Source: Ga0077527 sp964533495 (GTDB lineage Bacteria; Pseudomonadota; Gammaproteobacteria; Burkholderiales; SG8-41). Taken from it: a DNA stretch of 64,000 nucleotides. The notes under the pieces are model-generated. The model worked only from the letters and a program-made list of their open reading frames with translations. It made no database searches and had not been told where the DNA came from. Each line of letters opens with the position of its first letter. The stretch's first letter is position 1. Below are positions 17,800-25,777 of the stretch, piece after piece. A program made the translations under genes and the position numbers. Location: positions 1 through 64,000 of the forward strand of contig CAZHJU010000012.1 of the NCBI GenBank assembly GCA_964533495.1. The letters are read 5' to 3'.

Positions 17800-18231
17800 A
17801 TGAACGTCATTCAGCAGCTGGAGCAGGAAGAGATCAAGCGTCTGGGCCGCAAGGTGCCGGAGTTCACCACCGGCGACACGGTGATCGTCAGCGTCAACGT
17901 GGTCGAGGGCGAGCGCAAGCGCGTCCAGGCCTACGAGGGCGTGGTCATCGCCAAGCGCAACCGGGGCCTCAACTCCTCGTTCATCGTGCGCAAGGTGTCC
18001 TCCGGGGAGGGCGTCGAGCGGACGTTCCAGACCTATTCCCCGACGATCGCCGGCATCGAAGTGAAGCGCCGCGGCGACGTCAACCGCGCCAAGCTGTATT
18101 ACCTGCGCGGCCTGTCCGGCAAGGCGGCGCGCATCAAGGAAAAACTCAAGGTCAGCACCAGTGTCGCCGCCAGCGCCGCCGTCGAGGCCGAAGCGGCCGC
18201 CGCGCCGGCCGAAAAGCCGGCTGAAAAATAA
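17800..18231 (+). CDS. rplS: 50S ribosomal protein L19 with Ala/Glu-rich tail
   Basis: L19 lies at the subunit interface of the ribosome. The conserved part MNVIQQLEQEEIKRLGRKVPEF through YYLRGLSGKAARIKEK fits the family. TGAGGAG at 17786-17792 is best spaced for the ATG at 17800; an ATG at 17794 is too close to it. The protein carries about 28 extra residues at the C terminus rich in Ala, Glu, Pro and Lys, a low-complexity tail often seen in betaproteobacterial L19. Last gene of the operon, followed by a terminator. Confidence 0.96.
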   Translation: MNVIQQLEQEEIKRLGRKVPEFTTGDTVIVSVNVVEGERKRVQAYEGVVIAKRNRGLNSSFIVRKVSSGEGVERTFQTYSPTIAGIEVKRRGDVNRAKLYYLRGLSGKAARIKEKLKVSTSVAASAAVEAEAAAAPAEKPAEK

Positions 18232-18253
18232 GCCGCGATCATCCGGCAACGAA

Positions 18254-18274
18254 GGTGGCTGCGGCCGCCTTTTT
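18254..18274 (+). terminator. Rho-independent terminator after rplS
   Basis: Stem GGTGGC / GCCGCC with a four-base loop and one G-U pair, followed directly by five T. It lies 22 bases past the rplS stop. Confidence 0.7.
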
Positions 18275-18362
18275 GTTTGGATCCGCCGCGCTGCCCTTTC
18301 GCGGTCCCTGCGCCTTCCTTCTATCGTCCTTCTGTCGCCAGCGTCCCCGTTAAAATAGCGCG

Positions 18363-20030
18363 ATGTCCGTCATGCGCCGCATCGCCATCCCGGTTGCCGT
18401 ACTGCTGGCGAGCCTGCATGCGCTGCCGCAGGCCGCCGCCGCGACGGTGGACGACATCCGGAGCCTGGTGCAGGCCGGCGCCGCGCGGCTCGCGCTCCAC
18501 CGCGTCGAAGCGCTGCAGCCGGCCGATGCCGCGGATCCGCGCTGGACGGATTGGGAGGAACTGGGCCTGCAACTGCTGGGCCGCCTCGAACGCCACGAGG
18601 AAATCCTGCAGCGGGTGGATGCCCTGCCGGTGGCCGCGCCGGCCGCCGCCCGCGCCGGTTTTCATGCCGCGGCCGCCCGCGCCGCCATCGCGCTGGGGCG
18701 GGCCGCGCCGGCGCGCGACCATGCCGGCCGCGCGCTGTGGTCGCCCGGCATCAGCCCCGCGGCGATCCGCGAACTGCGGCTGCTGGTGATCCGCAGCCAC
18801 GTTCTCGAATCCCGCCCGGACGATGCCTGGCGCAGCATGCTGCGTTTCGAGCAGGATTACCGCCCCCTGGACGCCGCGACGGCCGCCAGCTTCGTCGACG
18901 CGCTGCTCGATGCCGGCATGGCGCGCGAGGCGATCACCTGGCTGCCGCTGCTCGACGAGCGCGGCGCAACGCGCCTGCGGCTGCGCATGCACGCCGGCCT
19001 GATCGCGAACGGGGAGGCGCTGGCGCAGGCGCGCGCGGCGCTTGCCCGCGACGACGATCCGGCGTGGTGGCGGCTGCTGCTCGACGCCGCGACGCGCGCC
19101 GGCGACGGGGCGCTGCGCATCGCCGCGCTCGAACAACTGCTCGAGAAGGACGCGCGGCCGCAGGCCGCCGCCGAATTGTGGTCCGCCTACACGGCGCATG
19201 CGCGCGCGGCCGCCAATGCGCATCACCTGCTGGCCGGCGACGACGCCAGCTGGCTGGAATTCGCGGCGCGCCGGCACGCCGGCGACGCGCCGGAGGCGCG
19301 GGCCTATGTCGCCCATGTCGCGCGGCATGCCGCCGATCCGGAATTGCGCCGGCGCGCGCAGGACCGGCTCGCGGCGGACTATGCGCAGGCGAAGCTGCCG
19401 CGCGCCGCCCTGCGCCTGTTCGAGGCCTGGCCCGGACAGGCGGACCTGCTGCCGGTGCCGGCACGCCTGGCCCTCGGCAGGATGGCCGGGGACCTCGGCG
19501 ATCATCCGCGCGCCTGGCGTTACCTGCAGGGCCTTCCGGCGCAGGAGCCGGCGGCGGTCTGGCAGTTGCGGCTGTCCGCGCTTGCGCTGCGCGCGGGAAA
19601 CCCGGATGCGGCCGCGGACATCGCGCGGCGGCTGGCGGCGGAATCCCCGGCCGTCGTTCCGGCGCAGCTTGCGGAGTGGCTGCTGCTGGCCCGGCAACTG
19701 GCGGACCACGGATTGCACGAGGCCGCGCTGGCGCTGTTCGAGCGCGCATTGCCGCATGCCGATGCCGGGCAGTCGCGCGCCGTGCTGTCGGACATCGCCC
19801 GCGTCCACGCGAGCCGCGACCAGCCGCGGCTCGCGGCCGATTTTTACCTGCGCGCGGCGCTGCGGGCGCCGGCGGCCGGCGCCGAGGCCGCGGCGGCGCG
19901 CCTGCAGGCCGGCCTCAGCCTCGCGCGCGCTGGCCTGCACGAGGATGCGCGCGCGCAGTTCGAATGGCTGCTGAAGAATGCCGCCGATCCGGAGCAGATC
20001 GCGGTGGCGCGGCGGGAGTTGGGGTTCTAG
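18363..20030 (+). CDS. Exported TPR-like helical repeat protein
   Basis: 555 residues, with an N-terminal signal peptide (MRRIAIPVAVLLASLHALPQAAAA, cut near residue 27) and then almost entirely Ala/Leu/Arg-rich helical pairs typical of tetratricopeptide repeats. The protein likely sits in the periplasm as a scaffold. It resembles in general terms the periplasmic TPR part of exopolysaccharide export proteins such as PgaA but lacks the C-terminal beta barrel. A TAAAAT box lies only 6 bases before the ATG, hinting at a leaderless transcript, though no good -35 box is seen. Function not assigned. Confidence 0.8.
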   Translation: MSVMRRIAIPVAVLLASLHALPQAAAATVDDIRSLVQAGAARLALHRVEALQPADAADPRWTDWEELGLQLLGRLERHEEILQRVDALPVAAPAAARAGFHAAAARAAIALGRAAPARDHAGRALWSPGISPAAIRELRLLVIRSHVLESRPDDAWRSMLRFEQDYRPLDAATAASFVDALLDAGMAREAITWLPLLDERGATRLRLRMHAGLIANGEALAQARAALARDDDPAWWRLLLDAATRAGDGALRIAALEQLLEKDARPQAAAELWSAYTAHARAAANAHHLLAGDDASWLEFAARRHAGDAPEARAYVAHVARHAADPELRRRAQDRLAADYAQAKLPRAALRLFEAWPGQADLLPVPARLALGRMAGDLGDHPRAWRYLQGLPAQEPAAVWQLRLSALALRAGNPDAAADIARRLAAESPAVVPAQLAEWLLLARQLADHGLHEAALALFERALPHADAGQSRAVLSDIARVHASRDQPRLAADFYLRAALRAPAAGAEAAAARLQAGLSLARAGLHEDARAQFEWLLKNAADPEQIAVARRELGF

Positions 20031-20096
20031 GGGCTGTTGCGGACTGGTTCAAAACCGTTTTCCTTATCCCAAGGAGAGAAGGATTTTGAACCCCTC

Positions 20097-20124
20097 TCCC
20101 TCCGGGACAAGGGAACACTTGGAG
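20097..20124. repeat. C/T-rich intergenic repeat, copy 2
   Basis: Twenty-eight bases identical, in inverted orientation, to 5641-5668. They continue into a GCAG-AGGGGCAGGGGGTGAGGG tail also seen near the hairpins at 20.26 kb and 24.6 kb. The whole 302-base gap 20031-20332 is made of such repeats plus an A/T-rich element and holds no gene. Confidence 0.75.
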
Positions 20125-20165
20125 CGCAGCAGAGGGGCAGGGGGTGAGGGAACGCGGTTTTTGAG

Positions 20166-20183
20166 TAACATATTGATTTTAAA
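20166..20183 (-). promoter_or_regulatory. A/T-rich IHF-site-like element, copy F
   Basis: On the minus strand, 20178-20166 reads AATCAATATGTTA, a full match to WATCAANNNNTTR, preceded by the same TTTAAAATCAA core as the other copies and a longer A/T tract. It sits inside the repeat-filled gap between the TPR gene and the GntR gene. Confidence 0.45.
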
Positions 20184-20254
20184 AAAATAAATAAAACTTC
20201 ATAGCAAGCTCTAAGGCCTGTGACGAAGCCGAGGAAGCTTTTCCCTCATCCCCA

Positions 20255-20277
20255 CCCTTCTCCCGGAGGGAGAAGGG
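20255..20277. repeat. C/T-rich hairpin repeat, copy 3
   Basis: CCCTTCTCCC, loop GGA, then its exact reverse complement: a perfect 10-bp stem. Downstream, 20298-20317 repeats the AAGG-AACACTTGGAGCGCAG block of copy 2 with one base missing. The hairpin lies past the stop of the GntR gene on its strand and could also serve as its terminator. Confidence 0.65.
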
Positions 20278-20332
20278 CTTAAAACTCCTCTTCCTCCAAG
20301 GAACACTTGGAGCGCAGCCCCCAAGCGCAGCT

Positions 20333-21097
20333 TCAGCGCGCCGCGGCTTTCCACAGATCGCTGAGGTATTCGTGGTCCGCGGTGTTGATCCAGCTGTGGC
20401 GGTATTCCACCGGGGAATCGTTGTAGCTGTAGGCGATGCGGCGGATGTGCAGCGCCGGCTGGTTCGTGCGCATGCCGAGGATGGCGGCGACGTCGGCCGG
20501 CGGGTGCGCCGCCGACAGCCTTTCGCCGATGCGCACGACGTTGACGCCGTAACGCGCCTGGTAGAGGCCGTAGATCGTGCCTTCGCGGCTGCGGAACGTC
20601 GATTCGTCGAGCCTGGCGAAGCGTTCGGTCGGCACGGTGATGTCGTCGAGCACCACCGGCCGGCCGCCCAGCTTCAGCACGTTGCGCACGCGCGCGACGC
20701 GGGTGCCGCGGGCGAGGCCGAAATCGCGCTCGTCCCCGTCGTTCGCGCGCTCCTTGCGGAACCCGAGAAGCTCGGATTCCGGGAACTCGCGGCTGCCGTC
20801 CTTGCCGGCGACGTGGAAAAAATAGAACAGCGTGCGGTCTTCGGTGTGGGTCGCGACGAAGGTGCCGCGCCCCTGCTGGCGCACCAGGATGCGGCCGGCG
20901 ACCAGTTCGTCGACGGCGCGGCGGATGGTGCCGATCGACACCCCGCAGTCCGCCGCCAGCTCCGCCTCGCTGGGGATGGCCTCCCCCGGTTTCCATTCGC
21001 CGGCGGCGAGGGCGCGCGTGATGCGCCACTGCACTTCGCGGTAGAGGGGGGTGGGCGTCAGCCCGCTGGCGGTGCTGGTGGGGTCGGAGGCGGCCAT
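20333..21097 (-). CDS. GntR-family (HutC-type) transcriptional regulator
   Basis: 254 residues from ATG 21097 (an ATG at 21130 is possible). N-terminal winged helix-turn-helix: PLYREVQWRITRALAAGEWKPGEAIPSEAELAADCGVSIGTIRRAVDELVAGRILVRQQGRGTFV. C-terminal UTRA ligand domain (about 100-250), which in HutC-type regulators binds small metabolites. It is divergent from the lyase-dehydrogenase gene run that starts at 21.28 kb, with a perfect inverted repeat in between, so it is the likely regulator of that run. In known sulfolactate clusters a dedicated regulator is also adjacent, but family membership differs between organisms. Confidence 0.92.
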   Translation of the reverse strand: MAASDPTSTASGLTPTPLYREVQWRITRALAAGEWKPGEAIPSEAELAADCGVSIGTIRRAVDELVAGRILVRQQGRGTFVATHTEDRTLFYFFHVAGKDGSREFPESELLGFRKERANDGDERDFGLARGTRVARVRNVLKLGGRPVVLDDITVPTERFARLDESTFRSREGTIYGLYQARYGVNVVRIGERLSAAHPPADVAAILGMRTNQPALHIRRIAYSYNDSPVEYRHSWINTADHEYLSDLWKAAAR

Positions 21098-21136
21098 GCG
21101 AGCGGCGCAGTCTAGCACGCCGGCGGTCATTCATAT

Positions 21137-21154
21137 AGGTCATATAGTTGACCT
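21137..21154. promoter_or_regulatory. Probable GntR operator overlapping a promoter
   Basis: AGGTCA-TATAGT-TGACCT, a perfect 6-bp inverted repeat with a 6-base spacer, between the GntR start and the first lyase gene. TTGACC at 21148-21153 inside it could serve as a -35 box for the rightward genes, with TTAGCA 17 bases on as a weak -10. A regulator bound here would block both directions. Confidence 0.55.
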
Positions 21155-21281
21155 GCCGAAAAAGCCGGGGTTAGCATCCTGTCACTCTGCGCGGCGGTTC
21201 CGAGTTCCAGGTTCAGGCCCCAGTTCCGGTTTCCGGGTTGCCCGGGTTGCATATCCCCACAGCGTTCACTCAGGAGGCGCA

Positions 21282-21563
21282 ATGATTCACTTGCTGGTTC
21301 ACGACAAGAAGGACATGGTCGGCGTGGCCGTCATCGAAGGCATCAAGGCCGGTCAGGAAATGATCGGCTGGGTCATGGAGGACGACTCCACGATCAAGGT
21401 CAAGGCGATCAACGACATTCCGATCGGCCACAAGGCGGCCCTCTGCGACATCAAGAAGGGCGATACCGTGATCAAGTACGGCTTCGACATCGGCAAGGCC
21501 GTGGCGGACATCAAGGTCGGCGAACACGCGCACGTGCACAACATCAAGACCAAGCGCTGGTAA
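21282..21563 (+). CDS. SAF-domain small subunit, SuyA-like sulfo-lyase / UxaA family
   Basis: 93 residues with an N-terminal SAF domain, the small-subunit fold of altronate dehydratase-type lyases, including GIKAGQEMIGWVMED, DIPIGHKAAL and GDTVIKYGFDIGKAV, and ending in HVHNIKTKRW. AGGAGG sits 4 bases before the ATG. A free-standing small subunit followed by a large subunit of about 390 residues is the arrangement of (R)-sulfolactate sulfo-lyase SuyAB, which releases sulfite and pyruvate; separate altronate or galactarate dehydratase subunits are the alternative. The lyase class is clear, the substrate is inferred. First gene after the operator. Confidence 0.78.
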   Translation: MIHLLVHDKKDMVGVAVIEGIKAGQEMIGWVMEDDSTIKVKAINDIPIGHKAALCDIKKGDTVIKYGFDIGKAVADIKVGEHAHVHNIKTKRW

Positions 21564-21619
21564 GCGTTCCGGGATCCCCCGTCCACCCGCGCACCCGCTC
21601 ACTTTTCACGAGGTATCAA

Positions 21620-22789
21620 ATGATCAACAGCAAAACCACATTCCTGGGCTACCGCCGCGAGAACGGCCGCGTCGGCGTCCGCAACCACGTCCTGATCCTG
21701 CCGGTGGACGACCTGTCGAACGCCGCCGCCGAGGCGGTGGCCAACAACATCAAGGGCACGCTGGCGATTCCGCATCCCTACGGCCGGCTGCAGTTCGGCG
21801 CCGACCTCGACCTGCATTTCCGCACGCTGATCGGCGCGGGCTCCAACCCGAACGTCGCCGCCGTGGTGGTGATCTGCATCGAGGAAGGCTGGGCGAAGAA
21901 GGTCGTCGACGGCATCGCCAAGACCGGCAAGCCGGTGACCGGCTTCGGCATCGAGCTGCACGGCGACCACGACACCATCCTGCGCGCCTCCAAGGTCGCC
22001 AAGGAATACGTGCAATGGGCGTCCGAGCTGCAGCGCGTCGAGTGCCCGATCAGTGACCTGTGGGTGTCGACCAAGTGCGGCGAGTCGGACACGACTTCCG
22101 GCTGCGGTGCCAACCCGACCGTCGGCAGCGCCTTTGACAAGATGGATCCGCTGGGCGTGACGATGTGCTTCGGCGAGACCACGGAAATCACCGGCGGCGA
22201 GAACATCGTCGCCGACCGTTGCGCGACGCCGCAGGTGCGCGAGGACTTCATGAAGATGTTCAACCGCTACCAGGAAATCGTCGAGCGCCACAAGACCAGC
22301 GACCTGTCCGACTCGCAGCCGACCAAGGGCAACATCGCCGGCGGCCTGACGACCATCGAGGAAAAGGCGCTGGGCAACATCCAGAAGATCGGCAAGAAGT
22401 GCAAGGTCATCGGCGTGCTCGACAAGGCGGAAACCCCGACCAAGCCCGGCCTGTGGTTCATGGACTCGTCCTCGGCCGCCGCGGAAATGGTCACGCTGTG
22501 CGCGGCTTCCGGCTACGTGGTGCATTTCTTCCCCACCGGCCAGGGCAACGTCATCGGCAATCCGATCATCCCGGTGATCAAGCTGTGCGCGAATCCGCGC
22601 ACCGTGCGCACGATGTCCGAGCACGTCGACTACGACTGCTCGGGCCTGCTGCAGCGGGAGAAGAACCTCGACCAGACCGGCGACGAGCTGATCGAAGTGA
22701 TGCTGCGCACCTGCAACGGCCGGCTGACCGCGGCCGAAGCGCTGGGCCATCGCGAGTTCGTGATGACCCGCCTCTACGAGAGCGCGTAA
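21620..22789 (+). CDS. UxaA-family lyase large subunit, SuyB-like
   Basis: 389 residues forming the catalytic large subunit of the altronate dehydratase superfamily. Conserved stretches include GYRRENGRVGVRNHVLILP at the N terminus, KCGESDTTSGCGANPTVG near the active site, GNIAGGLTTIEEKALGNIQK, and the Cys residues expected to hold a metal or Fe-S centre. My recollection is that this protein is closer to SuyB of sulfolactate degraders than to UxaA proper, and the split from the small subunit fits; no alignment could be run. The presence of a ComC-type dehydrogenase at 33.1 kb in the same region supports a sulfolactate-like substrate. Confidence 0.75.
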   Translation: MINSKTTFLGYRRENGRVGVRNHVLILPVDDLSNAAAEAVANNIKGTLAIPHPYGRLQFGADLDLHFRTLIGAGSNPNVAAVVVICIEEGWAKKVVDGIAKTGKPVTGFGIELHGDHDTILRASKVAKEYVQWASELQRVECPISDLWVSTKCGESDTTSGCGANPTVGSAFDKMDPLGVTMCFGETTEITGGENIVADRCATPQVREDFMKMFNRYQEIVERHKTSDLSDSQPTKGNIAGGLTTIEEKALGNIQKIGKKCKVIGVLDKAETPTKPGLWFMDSSSAAAEMVTLCAASGYVVHFFPTGQGNVIGNPIIPVIKLCANPRTVRTMSEHVDYDCSGLLQREKNLDQTGDELIEVMLRTCNGRLTAAEALGHREFVMTRLYESA

Positions 22790-22924
22790 GTTCGTTTGCA
22801 CGTCGATTCGTTTGCACCAAACCGCGGAGCCGCACGGTCGTCGTGCGGCTCCGCCGGCCCTGCGGCGATCCCGGGACGTTCCGGGGTCGCCGCGGCCGAC
22901 CGATACGAATAGAGCGGGATACCG

Positions 22925-24565
22925 ATGACCACACTCCGCGGCGCCGACATTCTTGCGCGTTCGCTGGCGCAGGCCGGCCTGAAACGGATTTTTTCGCTGT
23001 CCGGCAACCACATCATGCCGATCTACGACGCGGCGATCGAGGCGAAGCTCGCGATCACCCACGTGCGCTACGAGGGCGCGGCCGTGCACATGGCCGATGC
23101 CTGGGCGCGGCTCACCGGCGAACCGGGTATCGCGATGCTGACCGGCGGCCCCGGTCATGCCAACGGCATCGGCGCGCTGTACACGGCGCTGGCCTCCGAG
23201 TCGCCGGTCGTGCTGCTGTCGGGCCATGCCCCGCTCAACGAACTCGGCAAGGGTTCCTTCCAGGAAATGCGCCAGGCCGACATGGCCGCGCCGGTGGTCA
23301 AGGCGTCGTGGACGGCGGCGAGCGCGGAAACCCTGGGCGCCGACATCGCGCGCGCCTGCCGCGTCGCCCGTTCGGGGCGTCCGGGACCGGTGCACCTGAG
23401 CCTGCCCTTCGATCTGCTCGAGGCGAAGCTGGCCGACGGCGAGCGGCGGATTGCGCCGGCCGCCGATTTCTCGCCGCAATCCAATCCGCTGGCGCCCGAT
23501 GCGGCGAAGTCGCTGCTCGCGTTGATCGGGTCTGCGGCGCGTCCGCTGATCCTGCTCGGTCCGGTGATGTCGCAGGTGCCTTTTGCGGGCCTGGGCCGGA
23601 AACTGTCCGAGGCGGGCGGCGTGCCGGTGCTGTGCATGGAGAGCCCGCGCGGCGTCAACGATCCCGCGCTGGGCGCCTTTGCCGGCGTGCTGGCGCAGGC
23701 CGACCTCGTGGTGCTGGTCGGCAAGCAACCCGATTTCACGCTGCGTTTCGGGCAGTCGCCGGCGCTGGCGGCGGACTGCCGCTTTGCCGTCGTCGATCCG
23801 GAGGCGGAGACGCTGCAGCGGTCGGTGAAGAATCTCGGCGCCTCGCGCGTCGCGTTTTCGGTGCAGGCCGACACCGCGGCCGCGGTGCAGGCGCTCGCCG
23901 CCGCGGCGCGGCCCCATGCCGCCGCGGCGTGGCGGAAGCAGGTGGCGGATGCCGTGGCGTTCCGCCCGGAAGCCTGGCGCGCCATCGACAGCGGCAATGG
24001 TCCGGTGCATCCGGTCGAGCTCGGCCGCGCGGTGCAGAAGGCGCTCGACGCCTCGCCCGAGGCGGTGTTCGTCGCCGACGGCGGCGAGATCGGCCAGTGG
24101 GCGCAGGCCTGCATCGCCGCGCCGGCGCGCGTCATCAACGGCACCGGCGGTTCGATCGGCAGCGGCGTGCCCTTCGCGTTCGCCGCGCGCATGGCGCGTC
24201 CGCGGGCGCCGGTGATCGCGGTGATGGGCGACGGTTCCTTCGGCTTTCACCTGATGGAGTTCGACACGGCGGTGCGCGACGGCGTGCCGATGGTCGTGGT
24301 CGTCGGCAACGATTCCTGCTGGAACGCCGAACACCAGATCCAGTTGCGCAGCTACGGCAGGGAACGCGCGCACGGCTGCGAGCTGCGCGAAGGCACGCGC
24401 TACGATCTCGCGGTCGCCGCGCTGGGCGGCCACGGCGAGCTGGTGACGCGCGCGGCCGATCTGCAGCCGGCCCTGCAGCGCGCGCTGGCCAGCGGCAAGC
24501 CGGCCTGCGTCAACGTGATGATCCAGCGCCTGCCGGCGCCCGTTCTGGGCGCGGTGAATGGTTGA
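22925..24565 (+). CDS. Thiamine-diphosphate-dependent enzyme, acetolactate synthase/decarboxylase family
   Basis: 546 residues in the three-domain order of pyruvate oxidase/acetolactate synthase enzymes: N-terminal pyrimidine domain with catalytic Glu50 (VRYEGAAVHMADAWAR), a central domain, and a C-terminal pyrophosphate domain with GDGSFGF at 435-441 and Asn462 closing the metal-binding motif. It has no regulatory subunit nearby and is too long for ComDE sulfopyruvate decarboxylase and shorter than typical Xsc. A 2-oxoacid decarboxylase or a C-C lyase acting on the product of neighbouring dehydrogenases is plausible. A palindrome overlaps its stop codon. Confidence 0.85.
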   Translation: MTTLRGADILARSLAQAGLKRIFSLSGNHIMPIYDAAIEAKLAITHVRYEGAAVHMADAWARLTGEPGIAMLTGGPGHANGIGALYTALASESPVVLLSGHAPLNELGKGSFQEMRQADMAAPVVKASWTAASAETLGADIARACRVARSGRPGPVHLSLPFDLLEAKLADGERRIAPAADFSPQSNPLAPDAAKSLLALIGSAARPLILLGPVMSQVPFAGLGRKLSEAGGVPVLCMESPRGVNDPALGAFAGVLAQADLVVLVGKQPDFTLRFGQSPALAADCRFAVVDPEAETLQRSVKNLGASRVAFSVQADTAAAVQALAAAARPHAAAAWRKQVADAVAFRPEAWRAIDSGNGPVHPVELGRAVQKALDASPEAVFVADGGEIGQWAQACIAAPARVINGTGGSIGSGVPFAFAARMARPRAPVIAVMGDGSFGFHLMEFDTAVRDGVPMVVVVGNDSCWNAEHQIQLRSYGRERAHGCELREGTRYDLAVAALGGHGELVTRAADLQPALQRALASGKPACVNVMIQRLPAPVLGAVNG

Positions 24566-24579
24566 CAACCATTCACCGC
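24551..24579. repeat. Perfect palindrome across the stop codon of the ThDP gene
   Basis: Two 14-base arms that are exact reverse complements flank a single A; the TGA stop at 24563-24565 lies in the centre. It can fold into a 14-bp hairpin at the end of the message, possibly a terminator or processing stop, although no T run follows directly. Confidence 0.6.
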
Positions 24580-24587
24580 CAGTATCT

Positions 24588-24610
24588 CCCCTCTCCCATC
24601 GGGAGAGGGG
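24588..24610. repeat. C/T-rich hairpin repeat, copy 4
   Basis: CCCCTCTCCC, loop ATC, then the exact reverse complement, followed by a GCCGGGGGTGAGGG tail like that of the copies near 20 kb. It separates the ThDP gene from the Fe-S subunit gene, 49 bases before the latter. Confidence 0.65.
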
Positions 24611-24658
24611 CCGGGGGTGAGGGACCGGCGCCTTGTGCATGAAACAGGAAACAAAACG

Positions 24659-25372
24659 ATGGACATGCTGAAAGTCAGGATCTGGCGCGGCGCCGAAGAA
24701 GGCGGCTTCCAGGAATTCGACGTGCCGCGGCAGGAAAGCCAGACGGTGCTCGATGTCGTGACCTACGTGCAGCGCAAATGCGATCCGACGCTGGCCTACC
24801 GCTTCGCCTGCCGCGTCGGCGTCTGCGGCTCCTGCGCGATGACGGTCAACGGCGAGTCGCGCTGGACCTGCCGCACGCACGTCTCGAAGGTCGCGGCCGA
24901 CAACAGGCTGGAGATCGCGCCGCTGCGCAACCTGCCGGTGGTCAAGGACCTGGTCACCGACATGCGCGAGTTTTTCGACAAGTGGGCGAAGGCGCGCGGC
25001 CGTTTCACCGGCAGCACCACGCGCAAGGATGATTTCGCGAAGGTTTCCCCCGAATCGAAGGAACGCAAACGCGTCGATGCCGGCATCGAGTGCATCGGCT
25101 GCGGCGTCTGCTACAGCGCCTGCGATGTCGTGACCTGGAACAAGGACTATCTCGGTCCCGCCGCGCTGAACCGCGCGTGGACGCTGGTCAACGACGTGCG
25201 CGATACCGCGCGCGCCGAACGCCTCGCCGCTGTCGCCGGCGATGCCGGTTGCCATGCCTGCCATACCCATCTGAACTGCACCGAACGCTGCCCCAAGGGG
25301 TTGTCGCCGACGGCCGGCATCGCCGGGCTGAAGCGCGCGGTGCTGGCCGCGACGCTGTCGGGCGAAATATAA
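24659..25372 (+). CDS. Succinate dehydrogenase/fumarate reductase-like iron-sulfur subunit
   Basis: 237 residues from ATG 24659. The N-terminal ferredoxin domain holds the [2Fe-2S] ligands in FACRVGVCGSCAMTVNGES and the later Cys of WTCRTH; the C-terminal domain holds CIGCGVCYSAC for [4Fe-4S] and CHTHLNCTERCPKG for [3Fe-4S]. This is SdhB/FrdB architecture, but the sequence differs from housekeeping SdhB (for example TRKDDFAKVSPESKERKR in the linker). Two anchor genes follow; the flavoprotein comes 4.9 kb later. It most likely passes electrons from a specialised flavoprotein dehydrogenase to quinone. An upstream longer frame runs through the hairpin repeat and is rejected. Confidence 0.9.
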   Translation: MDMLKVRIWRGAEEGGFQEFDVPRQESQTVLDVVTYVQRKCDPTLAYRFACRVGVCGSCAMTVNGESRWTCRTHVSKVAADNRLEIAPLRNLPVVKDLVTDMREFFDKWAKARGRFTGSTTRKDDFAKVSPESKERKRVDAGIECIGCGVCYSACDVVTWNKDYLGPAALNRAWTLVNDVRDTARAERLAAVAGDAGCHACHTHLNCTERCPKGLSPTAGIAGLKRAVLAATLSGEI

Positions 25373-25379
25373 AAATATG

Positions 25380-25398
25380 TTTAAAAATAAATACTTAT
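25380..25398 (+). promoter_or_regulatory. A/T-rich IHF-site-like element, copy C
   Basis: TTTAAAAATAAATACTTAT, 17 of 19 bases shared with copies B and E, but two fixed positions of the IHF consensus differ. It lies in the 57-base gap between the Fe-S subunit and the first anchor gene, preceded by ATG so that it could also encode the start of an 18-residue peptide ending in an ATGA overlap with the anchor gene at 25430. Confidence 0.4.
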
Positions 25399-25429
25399 GG
25401 ATATTCGCATCCAGAGGGGGACGGCAGGC

Positions 25430-25777
25430 ATGAGCCGGCGCGGCGAGGTGTTGCTGTGGGGCGCGCAGCGGATCAGCGCGATGGTGCTGGCCCTGTGCGT
25501 GCTGGTGCACCTGGTGACCATGATCTATGCGGTGCGCAGCGGACTGTCCGCCGCCGAGATCCTCGGCCGCACCCAGGGCAGCACCGCCTGGTTCGCGTTC
25601 TACACGCTGTTCGTCGCCGCGGTCGCAGTGCACGCGCCGATCGGGCTGCGCACGATCATCGGCGAAATGTGCGACTGGCGCGGCCGCGGGCTGGACGTGC
25701 TGACCGGCGTCATCGGCCTGGGCCTCGCGGTCTGGGGCATGCGCGCGGTGTTCGCGGTGTTCGGCGGCGCGGCATGA
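25430..25777 (+). CDS. Membrane anchor (cytochrome b-type) subunit of SDH/FRD-like complex
   Basis: 115 residues with three hydrophobic helices and a conserved heme- or quinone-side His in LCVLVHLVTMIYAV, plus AVHAPIGLRTIIGE. It fits the SdhC-like anchor group linked to atypical SDH/FRD operons. The start at 25430 has a G-rich ribosome site; an ATG at 25397 falls in the A/T-rich element and lacks one. The stop overlaps the next start by 4 bases (ATGA). Confidence 0.8.
   Translation: MSRRGEVLLWGAQRISAMVLALCVLVHLVTMIYAVRSGLSAAEILGRTQGSTAWFAFYTLFVAAVAVHAPIGLRTIIGEMCDWRGRGLDVLTGVIGLGLAVWGMRAVFAVFGGAA

Noticed and set aside
21599..25633. A 1344-codon open frame on the minus strand
   Set aside because: It lies opposite SuyAB-like, ThDP and Fe-S genes, has no recognisable domain, and is Arg/His/Ala-rich as expected for a shadow frame in GC-rich DNA.
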